Source of the DNA: Larkinella humicola
Lineage (GTDB): Bacteria > Bacteroidota > Bacteroidia > Cytophagales > Spirosomataceae
NCBI RefSeq assembly: GCF_008727875.1
Contig: NZ_VTWS01000010.1
Location: 62,001-126,000 of the forward strand
Direction: 5' to 3'
Length of the DNA: 64,000 nucleotides
Shown here: positions 21,360-30,293 of the stretch, piece after piece
Layout of the letters: every line of letters starts with the position of its first letter
How positions within the stretch are numbered: position 1 is the stretch's first letter
Made by a program: the position numbers and the translations under genes
The notes under the pieces: generated by a model
What the model saw: only the letters and a program-made list of their open reading frames with translations
What the model was told of the DNA's origin: nothing
Databases searched by the model: none

Positions 21360-21381
21360 CAGTATGGAGTAGGCCGTCTTT

Positions 21382-24300
21382 TTACTCGACCACAACCTTT
21401 TTGGTGATCAGCGTCGTTTCGCCCTGCACCGAAATCAGGTAGTTGCCCGGCGCCAATTGACCCACCGGAAACGCATACGCCGTCGTTGAAACCGTTACCG
21501 GTCGTTGCCGAAGGACGCGTCCCTGCAAATCGGTTAGTTTCAGCTCAATAGTCTCATTCGTTCGAAAACCGCTCAACGACACCATAACGGTAGTTTGTTG
21601 CCGGTCGACCGGGTTTGGATACACCCGCACCACCGGTTTGCCATCGGGTTCCGCCGTGGCCAGCCGGGCCGACGAAGCCGCTGAAAGCTGAAGATTGTCC
21701 ACGTAGAAAACCGAGTTGGTCGCTCCGCCCGTGTCCTGAAAATAGAGGTCTTTCAGGGTGGCCGGACTGCCCAGGTTCGTGAGGGGAATGGTCACCAGCG
21801 TCCAGGCGTTGGCCGTTGGCCGAACCGTGTACCCCTGCGAGCTGCTATTGAGCGTTACGTTAAATTGCTGCCCGCCCGTGGGGCCGCCGTGTACCCAGAA
21901 CTGGAGCTGGGCATACGAAGCCAGCGGAACGGCGGATTCGGGGTGGAGGTATAAACCGCCCCAGCCCCCCGTATACTGCAACGCCAGCGATTTGCTGCCA
22001 GCTTTTACCGGGGTGCCGTTGGCGTAATTCCGCGAAATGCTCCACGACCAGTCGAGCCAGCCGGTTTTCAGGGCGTCGTCATAAATCAGCAAACCACCCG
22101 GTGCGGGGTCCGGCGGTGGGGGCGTGGTGTTGCCGGACGAAACCAAGTGCAACTGATCGATATAAACTGCAGCCTGTGAGGTATTCGTGACGTCCTGAAT
22201 GAAAATATCCCGCAAAGTCGCCGGGTTTCCGAAGGCGGAGAAAGGCACCGTGACCAGGGTCCACTGGTTTGCTTTGGGCGTAAATTCATACGATCCGCTG
22301 CTGTTGATCACCACCTGCATCCGCTGCCCGGCATTGGGGCCACCGTGTACCCAAAACTTCAGACTCGGGTACGTACTCAGCGGAACCGCCGTTTCGGCAT
22401 GGAGATACAAGGCTCCCCAGCCCGCCGTGTTCTGGAGCGAAAGCGACTTGGTTCCGCTGTAAACCGGTGAGGTCGCGCTGTAATTCCGGGTCATGCTCCA
22501 CGACCAGTCGACCCAGCCGGTTTTGAGCGCATCGTCATAAATGAGGAGCGAAGCCGGTTCCGGACCCGGATTGGTTCCCGTTACAGACACCACGGTCGTC
22601 GTCGTTGCCTGGCAGCCATTGATTCCAACGGTCAGTGTATACGTTCCGGCGGCTGTGGTCGTGACGTTTGCAATGGACGGGTTTTGAAGGGTGCTGACAA
22701 AGGCATTCGGCCCTTTCCAGCTATAACTTGCTCCGGTGCCAGCCCCGGCGGCTGTCAGATTCAGTGTTTGACCAGCCGCAAGGGGGGTGTTGCTCGAAGC
22801 CGTCGCCGGGGGGAGGGCGTTGATTGTGACGGTGGTTGTCACCGTTTGCGCCGTTCCACCGGAAGGCGTCACCGTCAGCGAGTACGTCCCGGAAGCGGCT
22901 GTACCGGCATTGGGAAGGGTTGGATTAGCCACCGTTGCGGTAAAACCGTTCGGGCCGTTCCAGAGGAAAGTGGCTCCCGCCGGGGCGTTGGCCACGACCA
23001 GACTGAGGGTTTGTCCGCTGCAAACCGGGCTATTGCTCGACGCTGAAATCACCGGTGGGGGCGTTGTTCCGCCCGGACTGGTGAAATACGCCACCAGAAA
23101 TGTGTACCCCGCCTGGTTGTAGATGGCCGGTTCCGTGATTTCCCACGAGGGTTCCGGGTAGCTGGTGTTCCAGTTGCGGTATGCCTTCATGGCCGGTTGG
23201 TTTTTCGGAGGAGCCGACGAACCGCCATAGTACACGTTGGGGCCACCCACCAGAAAACCGGGGGGCGGACCGAACTGCGACGACGCCCCGTCGTAGCGCG
23301 CCGAACCATCGCGGAACCAACTGTGGTAAAACTCATCGACGCTGTTTTCGGCTCCGGCATTCGCCCCCCGGCTGCCCATGTTGCTGAGGTAGGTCCAGGA
23401 GAGCGGGTTGCGTCCGTGGAAATAATGCAGATACTCTTCCGCAATTTCCTGGTAGAGCGCATTTTTGGCTGGATTGACGTTCAGATCGACCGCCAGTAGG
23501 GGAAGAATCGCCCACAGCGCCTTTTGCAAATTGGAGCCCCAGGAATAGTGGCCGGTCCACATGAAACCCAGGTAGGGGTCGCTTTTCTGCGTGTGGTACG
23601 ATTCAAGGGGCCAGTCCATCGTACTTTTGAACTTGTCCCTGATCGCCGTCACAACGGCGGGCGTCGCGCCGGAAGCCTTGGCGTAGACGTAGTAGGCCCG
23701 GTTGAGTTCCCAGCACAGCGACGCATCCAGATTACCGTTTGAGAACGGATGAAAACCGTTTTCACTTGTGCCGTTTACGTCGTTGTAATGGGCATCGAAA
23801 TACGATTTGTATTTGGCCGTTCCGGTGGTGGCAAACAACTCGGCCGCTGCCGCAACCCGCCGGCGTTTGTCGTCGTTGGCGTTGGAACCCGCATCGGCAG
23901 CCGCCGTTGAAGCGTCGTCGGTTCCCGAAGCGGGCAGCATCGTCGGGTTGGCTTCCAGGTAGGTCCAGGCTTTTTCCGAAGCCGCGCGCAGGGTGTTGAC
24001 ATAGCCCGGATACTGACCGCCGTAATTCCCGTACAGCCGGGCCGCATGGGCGGTGATGGCGGCAAACGTGGCTGTCGACCAGGTGGTTATCACCGTATAA
24101 TACCGGGGCTGAACGTCCGTTGCCGGATCGTCGGAACCGTTGTCGTAGCTTGTCACCGTCACCCGGCTGTGAACCCCGCCGTTGTCGGCCTGCATCCGCA
24201 GCATCCAGTCCAGCTCCCACTTCAGCTCGTCCAGCAGGTCCGGAACGCCGTTGCCCGACTCCGGAATGTTGGTGTTGTCGGGAAAAGCTGTGGGCCGGAG

Positions 24301-24975
24301 TTCATAACCAACCATGAGGTTCCACATCGTGCTGCTCAGAAACGGGATGTACTTGTTGTAGTCACCGGCATCATACCAGCCACCGGTCACGTTCCGCTGC
24401 GTTCCGGCCTGGGCTGAGGTGGTGTACAAGAGGGCGTTGGCATCCTGCGTGTGGGCCGGGCCGTGGGTCCAGTTGCCGCCGTGCTGTGCCGGGATGGCCG
24501 TGCCGGATCGCTGGTAGTAAAACGTCCGGGTCGATGCCTTCAGAGCGGCCGCGTAGATGTCATCGCGCACCTCAAATTCGTACGAACGCAGGTTGTTCGC
24601 CGGGTCGTAGACGTAATACCGACCGGGCGTGGTCAGGCTCGAAAAATCGCCGTGCCACGCTTTGTCGCCCGAGTCGGTGTGGAGATTCCCGTTGTTCCAG
24701 ATGGTTACGTTTGCTGTCAATACCGTCGAATTGTCAGACGAGCGACGAATCTGGAACTGACTGCCCGGTGTGTAGGGCGAGCCGTTGTTCTGGCCATTGA
24801 CCGGGTTGGCAAACACGACGATTTTCTTCGCCGACGGTCGCCAGCCGAACTGGTCGACGATGATCTGTTTGCTGATGGACTGGGCTCCGGCCACCGAAAT
24901 GACCAGCCATCCGGCAAAAAACCAATGCAGTGAATACAGGAATCCGGTTCGAAAACGCTGATTTAGTTTCCTCAT
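21382..24975 (-). CDS. Glycoside hydrolase family 9 cellulase with CBM-like repeats and T9SS sorting tail
   Basis: 1197 residues from the ATG at 24975; a longer in-frame start at 25038 adds non-signal sequence. Domains in order: signal peptide (to about 32), CelD-type N-terminal Ig domain (35-110), GH9 catalytic barrel (about 115-630) with the Asp pair in GGWYDAGDYNKYI near 200 and the likely catalytic Glu in WEITEPAIYNQAGY, two PKD/Ig-like repeats (640-805), two copies of a binding module starting LLIYDDALKTGW (about 812-945 and 960-1095), and a type IX secretion tail (RVYPNPVDRQQTT to the end). It probably cuts beta-1,4-glucan outside the cell or on its surface. Confidence 0.92.
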   Translation of the reverse strand: MRKLNQRFRTGFLYSLHWFFAGWLVISVAGAQSISKQIIVDQFGWRPSAKKIVVFANPVNGQNNGSPYTPGSQFQIRRSSDNSTVLTANVTIWNNGNLHTDSGDKAWHGDFSSLTTPGRYYVYDPANNLRSYEFEVRDDIYAAALKASTRTFYYQRSGTAIPAQHGGNWTHGPAHTQDANALLYTTSAQAGTQRNVTGGWYDAGDYNKYIPFLSSTMWNLMVGYELRPTAFPDNTNIPESGNGVPDLLDELKWELDWMLRMQADNGGVHSRVTVTSYDNGSDDPATDVQPRYYTVITTWSTATFAAITAHAARLYGNYGGQYPGYVNTLRAASEKAWTYLEANPTMLPASGTDDASTAAADAGSNANDDKRRRVAAAAELFATTGTAKYKSYFDAHYNDVNGTSENGFHPFSNGNLDASLCWELNRAYYVYAKASGATPAVVTAIRDKFKSTMDWPLESYHTQKSDPYLGFMWTGHYSWGSNLQKALWAILPLLAVDLNVNPAKNALYQEIAEEYLHYFHGRNPLSWTYLSNMGSRGANAGAENSVDEFYHSWFRDGSARYDGASSQFGPPPGFLVGGPNVYYGGSSAPPKNQPAMKAYRNWNTSYPEPSWEITEPAIYNQAGYTFLVAYFTSPGGTTPPPVISASSNSPVCSGQTLSLVVANAPAGATFLWNGPNGFTATVANPTLPNAGTAASGTYSLTVTPSGGTAQTVTTTVTINALPPATASSNTPLAAGQTLNLTAAGAGTGASYSWKGPNAFVSTLQNPSIANVTTTAAGTYTLTVGINGCQATTTTVVSVTGTNPGPEPASLLIYDDALKTGWVDWSWSMTRNYSATSPVYSGTKSLSLQNTAGWGALYLHAETAVPLSTYPSLKFWVHGGPNAGQRMQVVINSSGSYEFTPKANQWTLVTVPFSAFGNPATLRDIFIQDVTNTSQAAVYIDQLHLVSSGNTTPPPPDPAPGGLLIYDDALKTGWLDWSWSISRNYANGTPVKAGSKSLALQYTGGWGGLYLHPESAVPLASYAQLQFWVHGGPTGGQQFNVTLNSSSQGYTVRPTANAWTLVTIPLTNLGSPATLKDLYFQDTGGATNSVFYVDNLQLSAASSARLATAEPDGKPVVRVYPNPVDRQQTTVMVSLSGFRTNETIELKLTDLQGRVLRQRPVTVSTTAYAFPVGQLAPGNYLISVQGETTLITKKVVVE
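21690..22545 (-). repeat. Tandem duplicated carbohydrate-binding-type module inside the GH9 gene
   Basis: Two consecutive segments of about 135 residues. Both open with LLIYDDALKTGW, then xDWSWS..RNY, and contain GGWGGLYLHPESAVPL or its variant and FWVHGGP. They are similar at DNA level too, pointing to a tandem duplication within the gene. Confidence 0.8.
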
Positions 24976-25145
24976 GCTTTTGTTGTTTGGTGAATAAAAA
25001 GATTGAATCTGTAAAGTAGATTCCAAAACAACCAGCACTCTAGAGGAAGCACGCTGAAGTGCACAATTCAGGCATTCAATTGTCTATTTTACCGGCTCAG
25101 ATCACGGGCGTGATTTTCTGATTGCCGGACAGGAATAGTGTGTTG

Positions 25146-25254
25146 AAGAGAGTTCTATCGCAAAGTTGAGCGGAGTAAATCAGAGTTCAGCAGAGTTTTT
25201 TTTCTCTGAAAAACTCTGCTGAACTCCGCTCAACTCTGCGATAGAATTTCTCTT
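25146..25254. repeat. Periodic-arm intergenic hairpin B (10-nt units)
   Basis: Left arm 25146-25200, loop of 8 bases, right arm 25209-25254. The right arm reads AACTCTGCTG, AACTCCGCTC, AACTCTGCGA, i.e. 10-nt units. The left arm has one extra 10-base unit (AAATCAGAGT at about 25175-25184) and one single-base indel; otherwise the arms match closely. The right arm overlaps the stop codon of the ABC-peptidase gene, and the GH9 gene lies downstream on the same strand. Confidence 0.9.
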
Positions 25255-28200
25255 AATCCACCGGCTTCACATTGTCGTCCGACACCCGGTCGATCAGCTT
25301 GTTGTACGGATCGATACCGGCTTTGGCGGGTTTGCCTTTCACCACGAATTCCAGTTTATGAACCCCCGGCGCTAACCACTGCTTTTTCAGATAGAGCGGC
25401 ACTTTTTCCGTCATGCCCTTCTTGTTTTTCGCATCAGCCGCAAAAATTCCGATCTCGATCAGGTCTTTGGCCTTGCCTACCCCGGTTTCCTTTCCCGCCT
25501 TGTCGTAGTACAGCTTTTTGGTCTGCACGGTCATCGTCACTTTGTACTGATCGTTTTTCAGCGGCTCGGCTTTGGCTTCCGTGATGCGGTTTTCGTAAAG
25601 AGAGATTTTTTCGAAATTGTCGGTCAGGAAGTAGTGCAGGGAGTCGGGCGTGGCGGCTTTGATGTAGCTATACCAGTCGCGGCTGGTGGTGAAAGGCGCT
25701 TTTTGCTGGAAGGCATCTTTCTCCACATAGTCCCGGAAAGCCCGGTTGAGCCGTTCTTCACCGATGTAATCCTGCAAGGCAAACAACACCACCGAACCTT
25801 TGTCGTACCAGACGTAAGCCCGCGTATCGTTGTCGAGCAGCGTTTCCTCAAACTTGTCTTCCGACGACCGCCCGCGCAAATACCGGTCGAGGCTGTATTT
25901 CAGACGTGATTGCATGATGTTGTCGCCGTAGGTTTTTTTCAGCACCATCAGCGAGGCATATTCCGCCATCGACTCCGAAATCTGGTTGGCGCCCCGCGTG
26001 TTGCTCGGCATCACCTGATGGCCCCACCACTGGTGCGCCACTTCGTGCGCGGTCACGTAATAGGCATAGTCGGTTTTGTCGGGATCGCGGAAGTCGCCCA
26101 CCCAGCCGAAACTCTCGGCATAGGGTACGGTGTTCGGAAACGACTGCGCAAAACTGGCGTAGCGCGGGAACTCCATAATCCGCATTTGCCGGAACTGATA
26201 CGGGCTGAAATACTGGTTGTAATAATCCATCGATGCCTTCACCGAATTCACATACCGGTCGATGTTGCGGCCATGCGCCGGGTGGTGATACACTTCGATG
26301 TTGACGGTTTTTCCATCCGGGCCTTTCCAGACATCGCGTTTGACGGCGTAACGGGCCGAACTGACGTTCATGAAATAGGCCATGGGCGCATCCATTTTGT
26401 ACTGGTAATACTTGCGTCCGTTGGCCGACCATTCTTTTTGCAGATACCCCGGCATGATCGCAATCTGGTCGGGCGCGGTGCTAACGGTGCCTTCAAACGT
26501 AATCCAGTCGCCGTCCTGCGTAAACAGAAAATTGCTGCGGCCCCAGGCGTCGGTGTAGGGCGGCTGCTGGTATTGCTTGATGGGCAAACCGAATTTTTTG
26601 CGGTATTTGTCGCTGGTCAGCTCTCCGTTGGGGGTATAGCCAAAAGTTGGAAAAATGCCCGTATCGAAAAACGTGCCGTTGTAGACCAGTTCCCGGTTTA
26701 AACCGCTGTTGGTGAATCCTTTGGGTTGGGCCGTAATCGTGATTTCCATGCGGGCTGTATCGCCGGGCTGGAGCGTTCGGGGCAGTTGGTAGATGTAATA
26801 CCGGAAAACCGTGTCTTTCAGCAGGATTTTTGGGTCTTTGCCGTCAATCAGCAGCGTTTTGGTTTTGGGATGATTGTATTCCGGCGAACTGAACAGCAGG
26901 TGCAACGAATCGAGCGGGCGGGCGGTATTGTTGACGATCGTGAAAATACCGTTGGCCGTCACGCGTCGTTCTTCCGGCACGAGGTCGATTTTTACTTTTA
27001 AATCCGTGATTTTCGGGTGCGCGACGCGTTCGTAGCGGCTGTATTTTTTCTCGTACTCGGCCTGCAATTCCCGGGTTTCGTCGGCGGTCTGGTACTTGTT
27101 CAGCACGCTCACGTTGTAGTAAATCCAGATGCCGGAACCCACAAAGATGAGCAGACAAACGACCAGGGCCATCAGCGGCAAGCGGGTGAACCGCAATTTG
27201 GCCAATCGCCAGCGGGTTTTCAGGTCGCCTTCCGAACCCCGGTTCCAGAACAGATTGCCGATGATCAACAGCGCAAAACCAAACGCCAGCCAATAGAGGT
27301 TGAACCAGAGCAGCGGTTTCAGAAAATGCCCGAAACCGTTCATGTCCGAAATCCGGTAGCCGGGCGTGTAACTGTAAAAAAACAGGTTATAGTCCAGTTC
27401 CGCAAAATTCCGCAGCGCGATCAGCACCACCCAGATTCCGATCGTGATGATGTGGCCCGTAAACTTGCTGTTGACCATAATATGGACGAAAAAAGCCAGC
27501 ATCAGCAGTTGCAGGTATTCGGGAAACTCGATCAGGTAGAGATCGGTAAAGTACTGGTTGAAGTCATACTGGAAATACCCTTTGACGGTTTGGTTCAATA
27601 CACCACTGACAATCACCAGATTGACCAGCAGAAAACAGATGCCGGCCAGGGCCAGAAACTTCGATCCGTAGGTCACCCAGTTCGGGACGGGCAGCGCGTC
27701 GGCAATGTTATCAAACCGAACGGCTTTGTCGCGGTGGACGCTCTCGCCGGTGTAGAAAATAATGAGAATAAAGACGAACAGAATGTAATCGAAGTCCTTT
27801 ACCTCAATCATGTAATAGGTCGTTGGCAGCGAGCGCGTTCCCATAATTTGGTCGGCAAACCAGCCATCCAGAAACAGAAACAACACGCCCCCCATCAGAA
27901 TGACCAGAAAATAAACGTCTTTGATGATGTTGCCGAATTCCAGTTTCGTCAACCGGAACAGGTGGGTGAGATAGGCCTTGGTGGAATAGATTTTCTCGGC
28001 CACGGGCAGCGTAGCGAGCGGTTTTGCTTTTTCCGTAACCCCGTCGGTTTTCGATTTCTTACCCAGTTTGATGGCCAGAAACCGCTGAAAATCGAACCGA
28101 AAAACCGTATACAGCAGCGTCACCAGCCCAATTCCGCCCCACAACAACCGGTTCAGCAGCACGTTGCCTTCCAGCCCGGCGTGGAGTTCGTTCTGTTCGG

Positions 28201-28882
28201 CGGGTGTCCAGTATTTGGTTGCGTTCGTGAATGTGTTGAGCGCAAATGGATCGAGCAGATCGACGATGTCCTTGTTTTCCAGATCCGACGCCAGCGTAAT
28301 GCCCAGCAAATACCCGATGAACAGCAGCAGACTCCCGGCATAGGTCACAAATACGTTGCGGGTCAGCGCGACCAGACTAAAAAACAGACTTCCCGTGAAA
28401 AAGACCGTCGGAATCACAAAAACCAGCATCGGCTGCACATAATCCCACAGCCGGATCGGGCCGTAGCGTTCCACGTTGTCGGCCAGGTTCAGGACCGGAC
28501 CCAGCAGCGACCCCAGCACAATACCGACGCAGGCGCAGCTCATGATGGCAATCAGGATGAGAAACGAACCCAGATACCGCCCCAGCAGGTAGCCGCGTTC
28601 GCTGATGGGGTAGGAGAAGAAGTAGGAGCGGGTGTTGTGTTCGATGTCGCGGTAAACCGGCACGCCCATCACCGCCGAACTCATCATGGTGGCGAAAACA
28701 CTCATGAGAATCAGCAGGTACGAAATGGCGTAAGGCGAGTTGACGTTCGCTTTTTCGGAAGCCGGGCCGTTGCCGTAAATCAGGATGAGAAAAGCATATA
28801 AAAACAGGAGCAGGCCGTATAAATAGGTGGCCGGACGCTTCAGGCGATAGGTCAATTCAAAGGTAAAGATGTTCCAAAACAT
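25253..28882 (-). CDS. ABC transporter permease fused to an M1-type aminopeptidase domain
   Basis: 1209 residues. The N-terminal half has about twelve hydrophobic helices typical of ABC-2 permeases (first near 20-35, then 50-80, 100-130, and a second group at about 330-600). The C-terminal half (about 650-1209) is an M1 metallopeptidase with HEVAHQWWGH near residue 945 and a downstream Glu in ISESMAEYAS. The catalytic domain should lie on the periplasmic side. This permease/peptidase fusion recurs in Bacteroidota, always with an ATPase partner. The ATPase gene is directly upstream on the same strand. The transported substrate is unknown. Confidence 0.9.
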   Translation of the reverse strand: MFWNIFTFELTYRLKRPATYLYGLLLFLYAFLILIYGNGPASEKANVNSPYAISYLLILMSVFATMMSSAVMGVPVYRDIEHNTRSYFFSYPISERGYLLGRYLGSFLILIAIMSCACVGIVLGSLLGPVLNLADNVERYGPIRLWDYVQPMLVFVIPTVFFTGSLFFSLVALTRNVFVTYAGSLLLFIGYLLGITLASDLENKDIVDLLDPFALNTFTNATKYWTPAEQNELHAGLEGNVLLNRLLWGGIGLVTLLYTVFRFDFQRFLAIKLGKKSKTDGVTEKAKPLATLPVAEKIYSTKAYLTHLFRLTKLEFGNIIKDVYFLVILMGGVLFLFLDGWFADQIMGTRSLPTTYYMIEVKDFDYILFVFILIIFYTGESVHRDKAVRFDNIADALPVPNWVTYGSKFLALAGICFLLVNLVIVSGVLNQTVKGYFQYDFNQYFTDLYLIEFPEYLQLLMLAFFVHIMVNSKFTGHIITIGIWVVLIALRNFAELDYNLFFYSYTPGYRISDMNGFGHFLKPLLWFNLYWLAFGFALLIIGNLFWNRGSEGDLKTRWRLAKLRFTRLPLMALVVCLLIFVGSGIWIYYNVSVLNKYQTADETRELQAEYEKKYSRYERVAHPKITDLKVKIDLVPEERRVTANGIFTIVNNTARPLDSLHLLFSSPEYNHPKTKTLLIDGKDPKILLKDTVFRYYIYQLPRTLQPGDTARMEITITAQPKGFTNSGLNRELVYNGTFFDTGIFPTFGYTPNGELTSDKYRKKFGLPIKQYQQPPYTDAWGRSNFLFTQDGDWITFEGTVSTAPDQIAIMPGYLQKEWSANGRKYYQYKMDAPMAYFMNVSSARYAVKRDVWKGPDGKTVNIEVYHHPAHGRNIDRYVNSVKASMDYYNQYFSPYQFRQMRIMEFPRYASFAQSFPNTVPYAESFGWVGDFRDPDKTDYAYYVTAHEVAHQWWGHQVMPSNTRGANQISESMAEYASLMVLKKTYGDNIMQSRLKYSLDRYLRGRSSEDKFEETLLDNDTRAYVWYDKGSVVLFALQDYIGEERLNRAFRDYVEKDAFQQKAPFTTSRDWYSYIKAATPDSLHYFLTDNFEKISLYENRITEAKAEPLKNDQYKVTMTVQTKKLYYDKAGKETGVGKAKDLIEIGIFAADAKNKKGMTEKVPLYLKKQWLAPGVHKLEFVVKGKPAKAGIDPYNKLIDRVSDDNVKPVD

Positions 28883-28883
28883 A

Positions 28884-29008
28884 AAGAGTTAGGAATTAAG
28901 AGTTAAGAGTGAAGAGTTATGAGTTAAGACGGGGCTGCTTTTGCGTTGGCTAACGCGTTGTATTTTTAATTTTTAACTCTTCACTCTTAACTCATCACTC
29001 CCAACTCC
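28884..29008. repeat. Periodic-arm intergenic hairpin C (7-nt units)
   Basis: Left arm from 28884 reads AGAGTTA, GGAATTA, AGAGTTA, AGAGTGA, AGAGTTA, TGAGTTA. The right arm to 29008 reads AACTCTT, CACTCTT, AACTCAT, CACTCCC, AACTCCT. The core pairs perfectly over 20 bp. A second small hairpin (GCGTT/AACGC) lies in the loop at 28943-28956. The left arm begins two bases from the permease start codon, and the right arm runs into the last codons of the ATPase gene. Confidence 0.9.
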
Positions 29009-29889
29009 TGGTGGCTGGTGATTTTGGAGAAGTAGACGTCTTCCAGATCGGCTTCGACGGGTTCAAAACCGAGTTGCGGACTGTCGCTGTAAATGTGAAT
29101 CTGGGTTCTTCCGCCCTTGAGTTGCGTCGAAATGACCTGGTGGTTGGCCTTGTAATTGTCCAGTTCGGGTTTTTCGATGATTTTGCGCCAGATTTTCCCC
29201 TGAATGGCGGCCACGAGGTCGGCGGGGTGCCCCTGGGCGATGACGTTGCCGAGGCTGATGATGGCCATGTCGGAGCAGAGGTTGGTGACGTCTTCCACGA
29301 TGTGGGTGGAGAGAATGACGACGGTATTTTCACCGATTTCCGACAGCAGGTTGTGGAAACGGTTGCGCTCGGCGGGGTCCAGACCGGCGGTGGGTTCATC
29401 GACAATAATCAGGCTGGGATTGCCAATCAGGGCCTGGGCAATGCCAAACCGCTGTTTCATCCCGCCCGAAAACGTGCCTAAATTTTTCTTTTTGACGTGC
29501 GCCAGATTCACTTTTTCGAGCAGCGCATCGACGATCAGTTTGCGTTCCCGGCTGTTGCTGATGCCCTTCAGGCTGGCAATGTGGTCGAGCATGGTTTCGG
29601 CCGACACTTTCGGATACACGCCAAATTCCTGCGGCAGATACCCCAGCACCCGCCGGATGCTGTCTTTTTGGCGAATCACATCGATGGTACCCAGGGGGGT
29701 GTCTTCAAGCAGAATCTGGCCGCTGTCGGCTTCCTGCAAAGTGGCGATGGTGCGCATCAGCGAAGACTTGCCCGCGCCATTCGGACCCAACAGCCCAAAC
29801 ATGCCCTGCGGGATGGTCAGGGTGACGTCGTGCAGGGCTTTGACCCCATTTGAATAGGTCTTATTCAAATCCTGAATCGTAAGTTTCAT
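28987..29889 (-). CDS. ABC transporter ATP-binding protein
   Basis: 300-residue ATPase with Walker A GPNGAGKS (35-42), Q-loop in YLPQEFGVYP, signature SGGMKQR, and Walker B LIIVDEPTAGLD with the D-loop. It energises the permease-peptidase encoded immediately downstream. Its last six codons and stop (ELGVMS) are formed by the arm of hairpin C, so the natural C-terminus may have been replaced or extended by the repeat. The upstream region is 404 bases of AT-rich sequence shared with a divergent gene. Confidence 0.93.
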   Translation of the reverse strand: MKLTIQDLNKTYSNGVKALHDVTLTIPQGMFGLLGPNGAGKSSLMRTIATLQEADSGQILLEDTPLGTIDVIRQKDSIRRVLGYLPQEFGVYPKVSAETMLDHIASLKGISNSRERKLIVDALLEKVNLAHVKKKNLGTFSGGMKQRFGIAQALIGNPSLIIVDEPTAGLDPAERNRFHNLLSEIGENTVVILSTHIVEDVTNLCSDMAIISLGNVIAQGHPADLVAAIQGKIWRKIIEKPELDNYKANHQVISTQLKGGRTQIHIYSDSPQLGFEPVEADLEDVYFSKITSHQELGVMS

Positions 29890-30293
29890 TCCGGAAAAAT
29901 TTTAGGTTATGTCGTTGAAAACCGGGTCGGTGGATAGGCTTTTCGAGTAGACGGTAAGTATATCAAATATTCGGCATTATTCTGCCTGAGGTACTAAATC
30001 TTTCTACGCACTTTTTTGGGGAAACTACGCATTTCAAGGCCCAAATAACCGATTCAGTAGAAGTTTAAAAATGAACTCATTTATGATGATTTTATAATTA
30101 TTATGATAAAATCAGTTTGTTTTTTAAGTGTAAAGTAGGAATTATTATAAAAAGAATATAAATCTACTTTCATTCAGAAAGCATTTTGGAAATTTTGACT
30201 ATTTTTGAAATGACGAAATTGGATTTGGCTTTATTCGGTAATAATAAAATCTTATCGTAGTTTAGTACAAAAACTTACCAACTCTACGAAATC
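29890..30293. other. AT-rich divergent intergenic region
   Basis: 404 bases between the divergent ATPase and aminotransferase genes, markedly richer in A+T than the rest of the window. An exact TAnnTTTG box (TATTTTTG, 30200-30207, plus strand) is present without a -33 partner at the normal spacing. A weaker TAGTTTAG is at about 30258. I see no ORF, RNA gene or long repeat. Confidence 0.5.

Noticed and set aside
27017-28801. Long plus-strand open frame opposite the ABC permease
   Set aside because: Its product is a low-complexity Gln/Arg/His-rich mirror of the membrane protein, without any domain. The minus-strand gene has clear permease and M1 motifs.
28884-29008. Short tandem repeats as a CRISPR array or microsatellite
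   Set aside because: Units are 7 nt without spacers, and the two halves pair as an inverted repeat; there are no cas genes.
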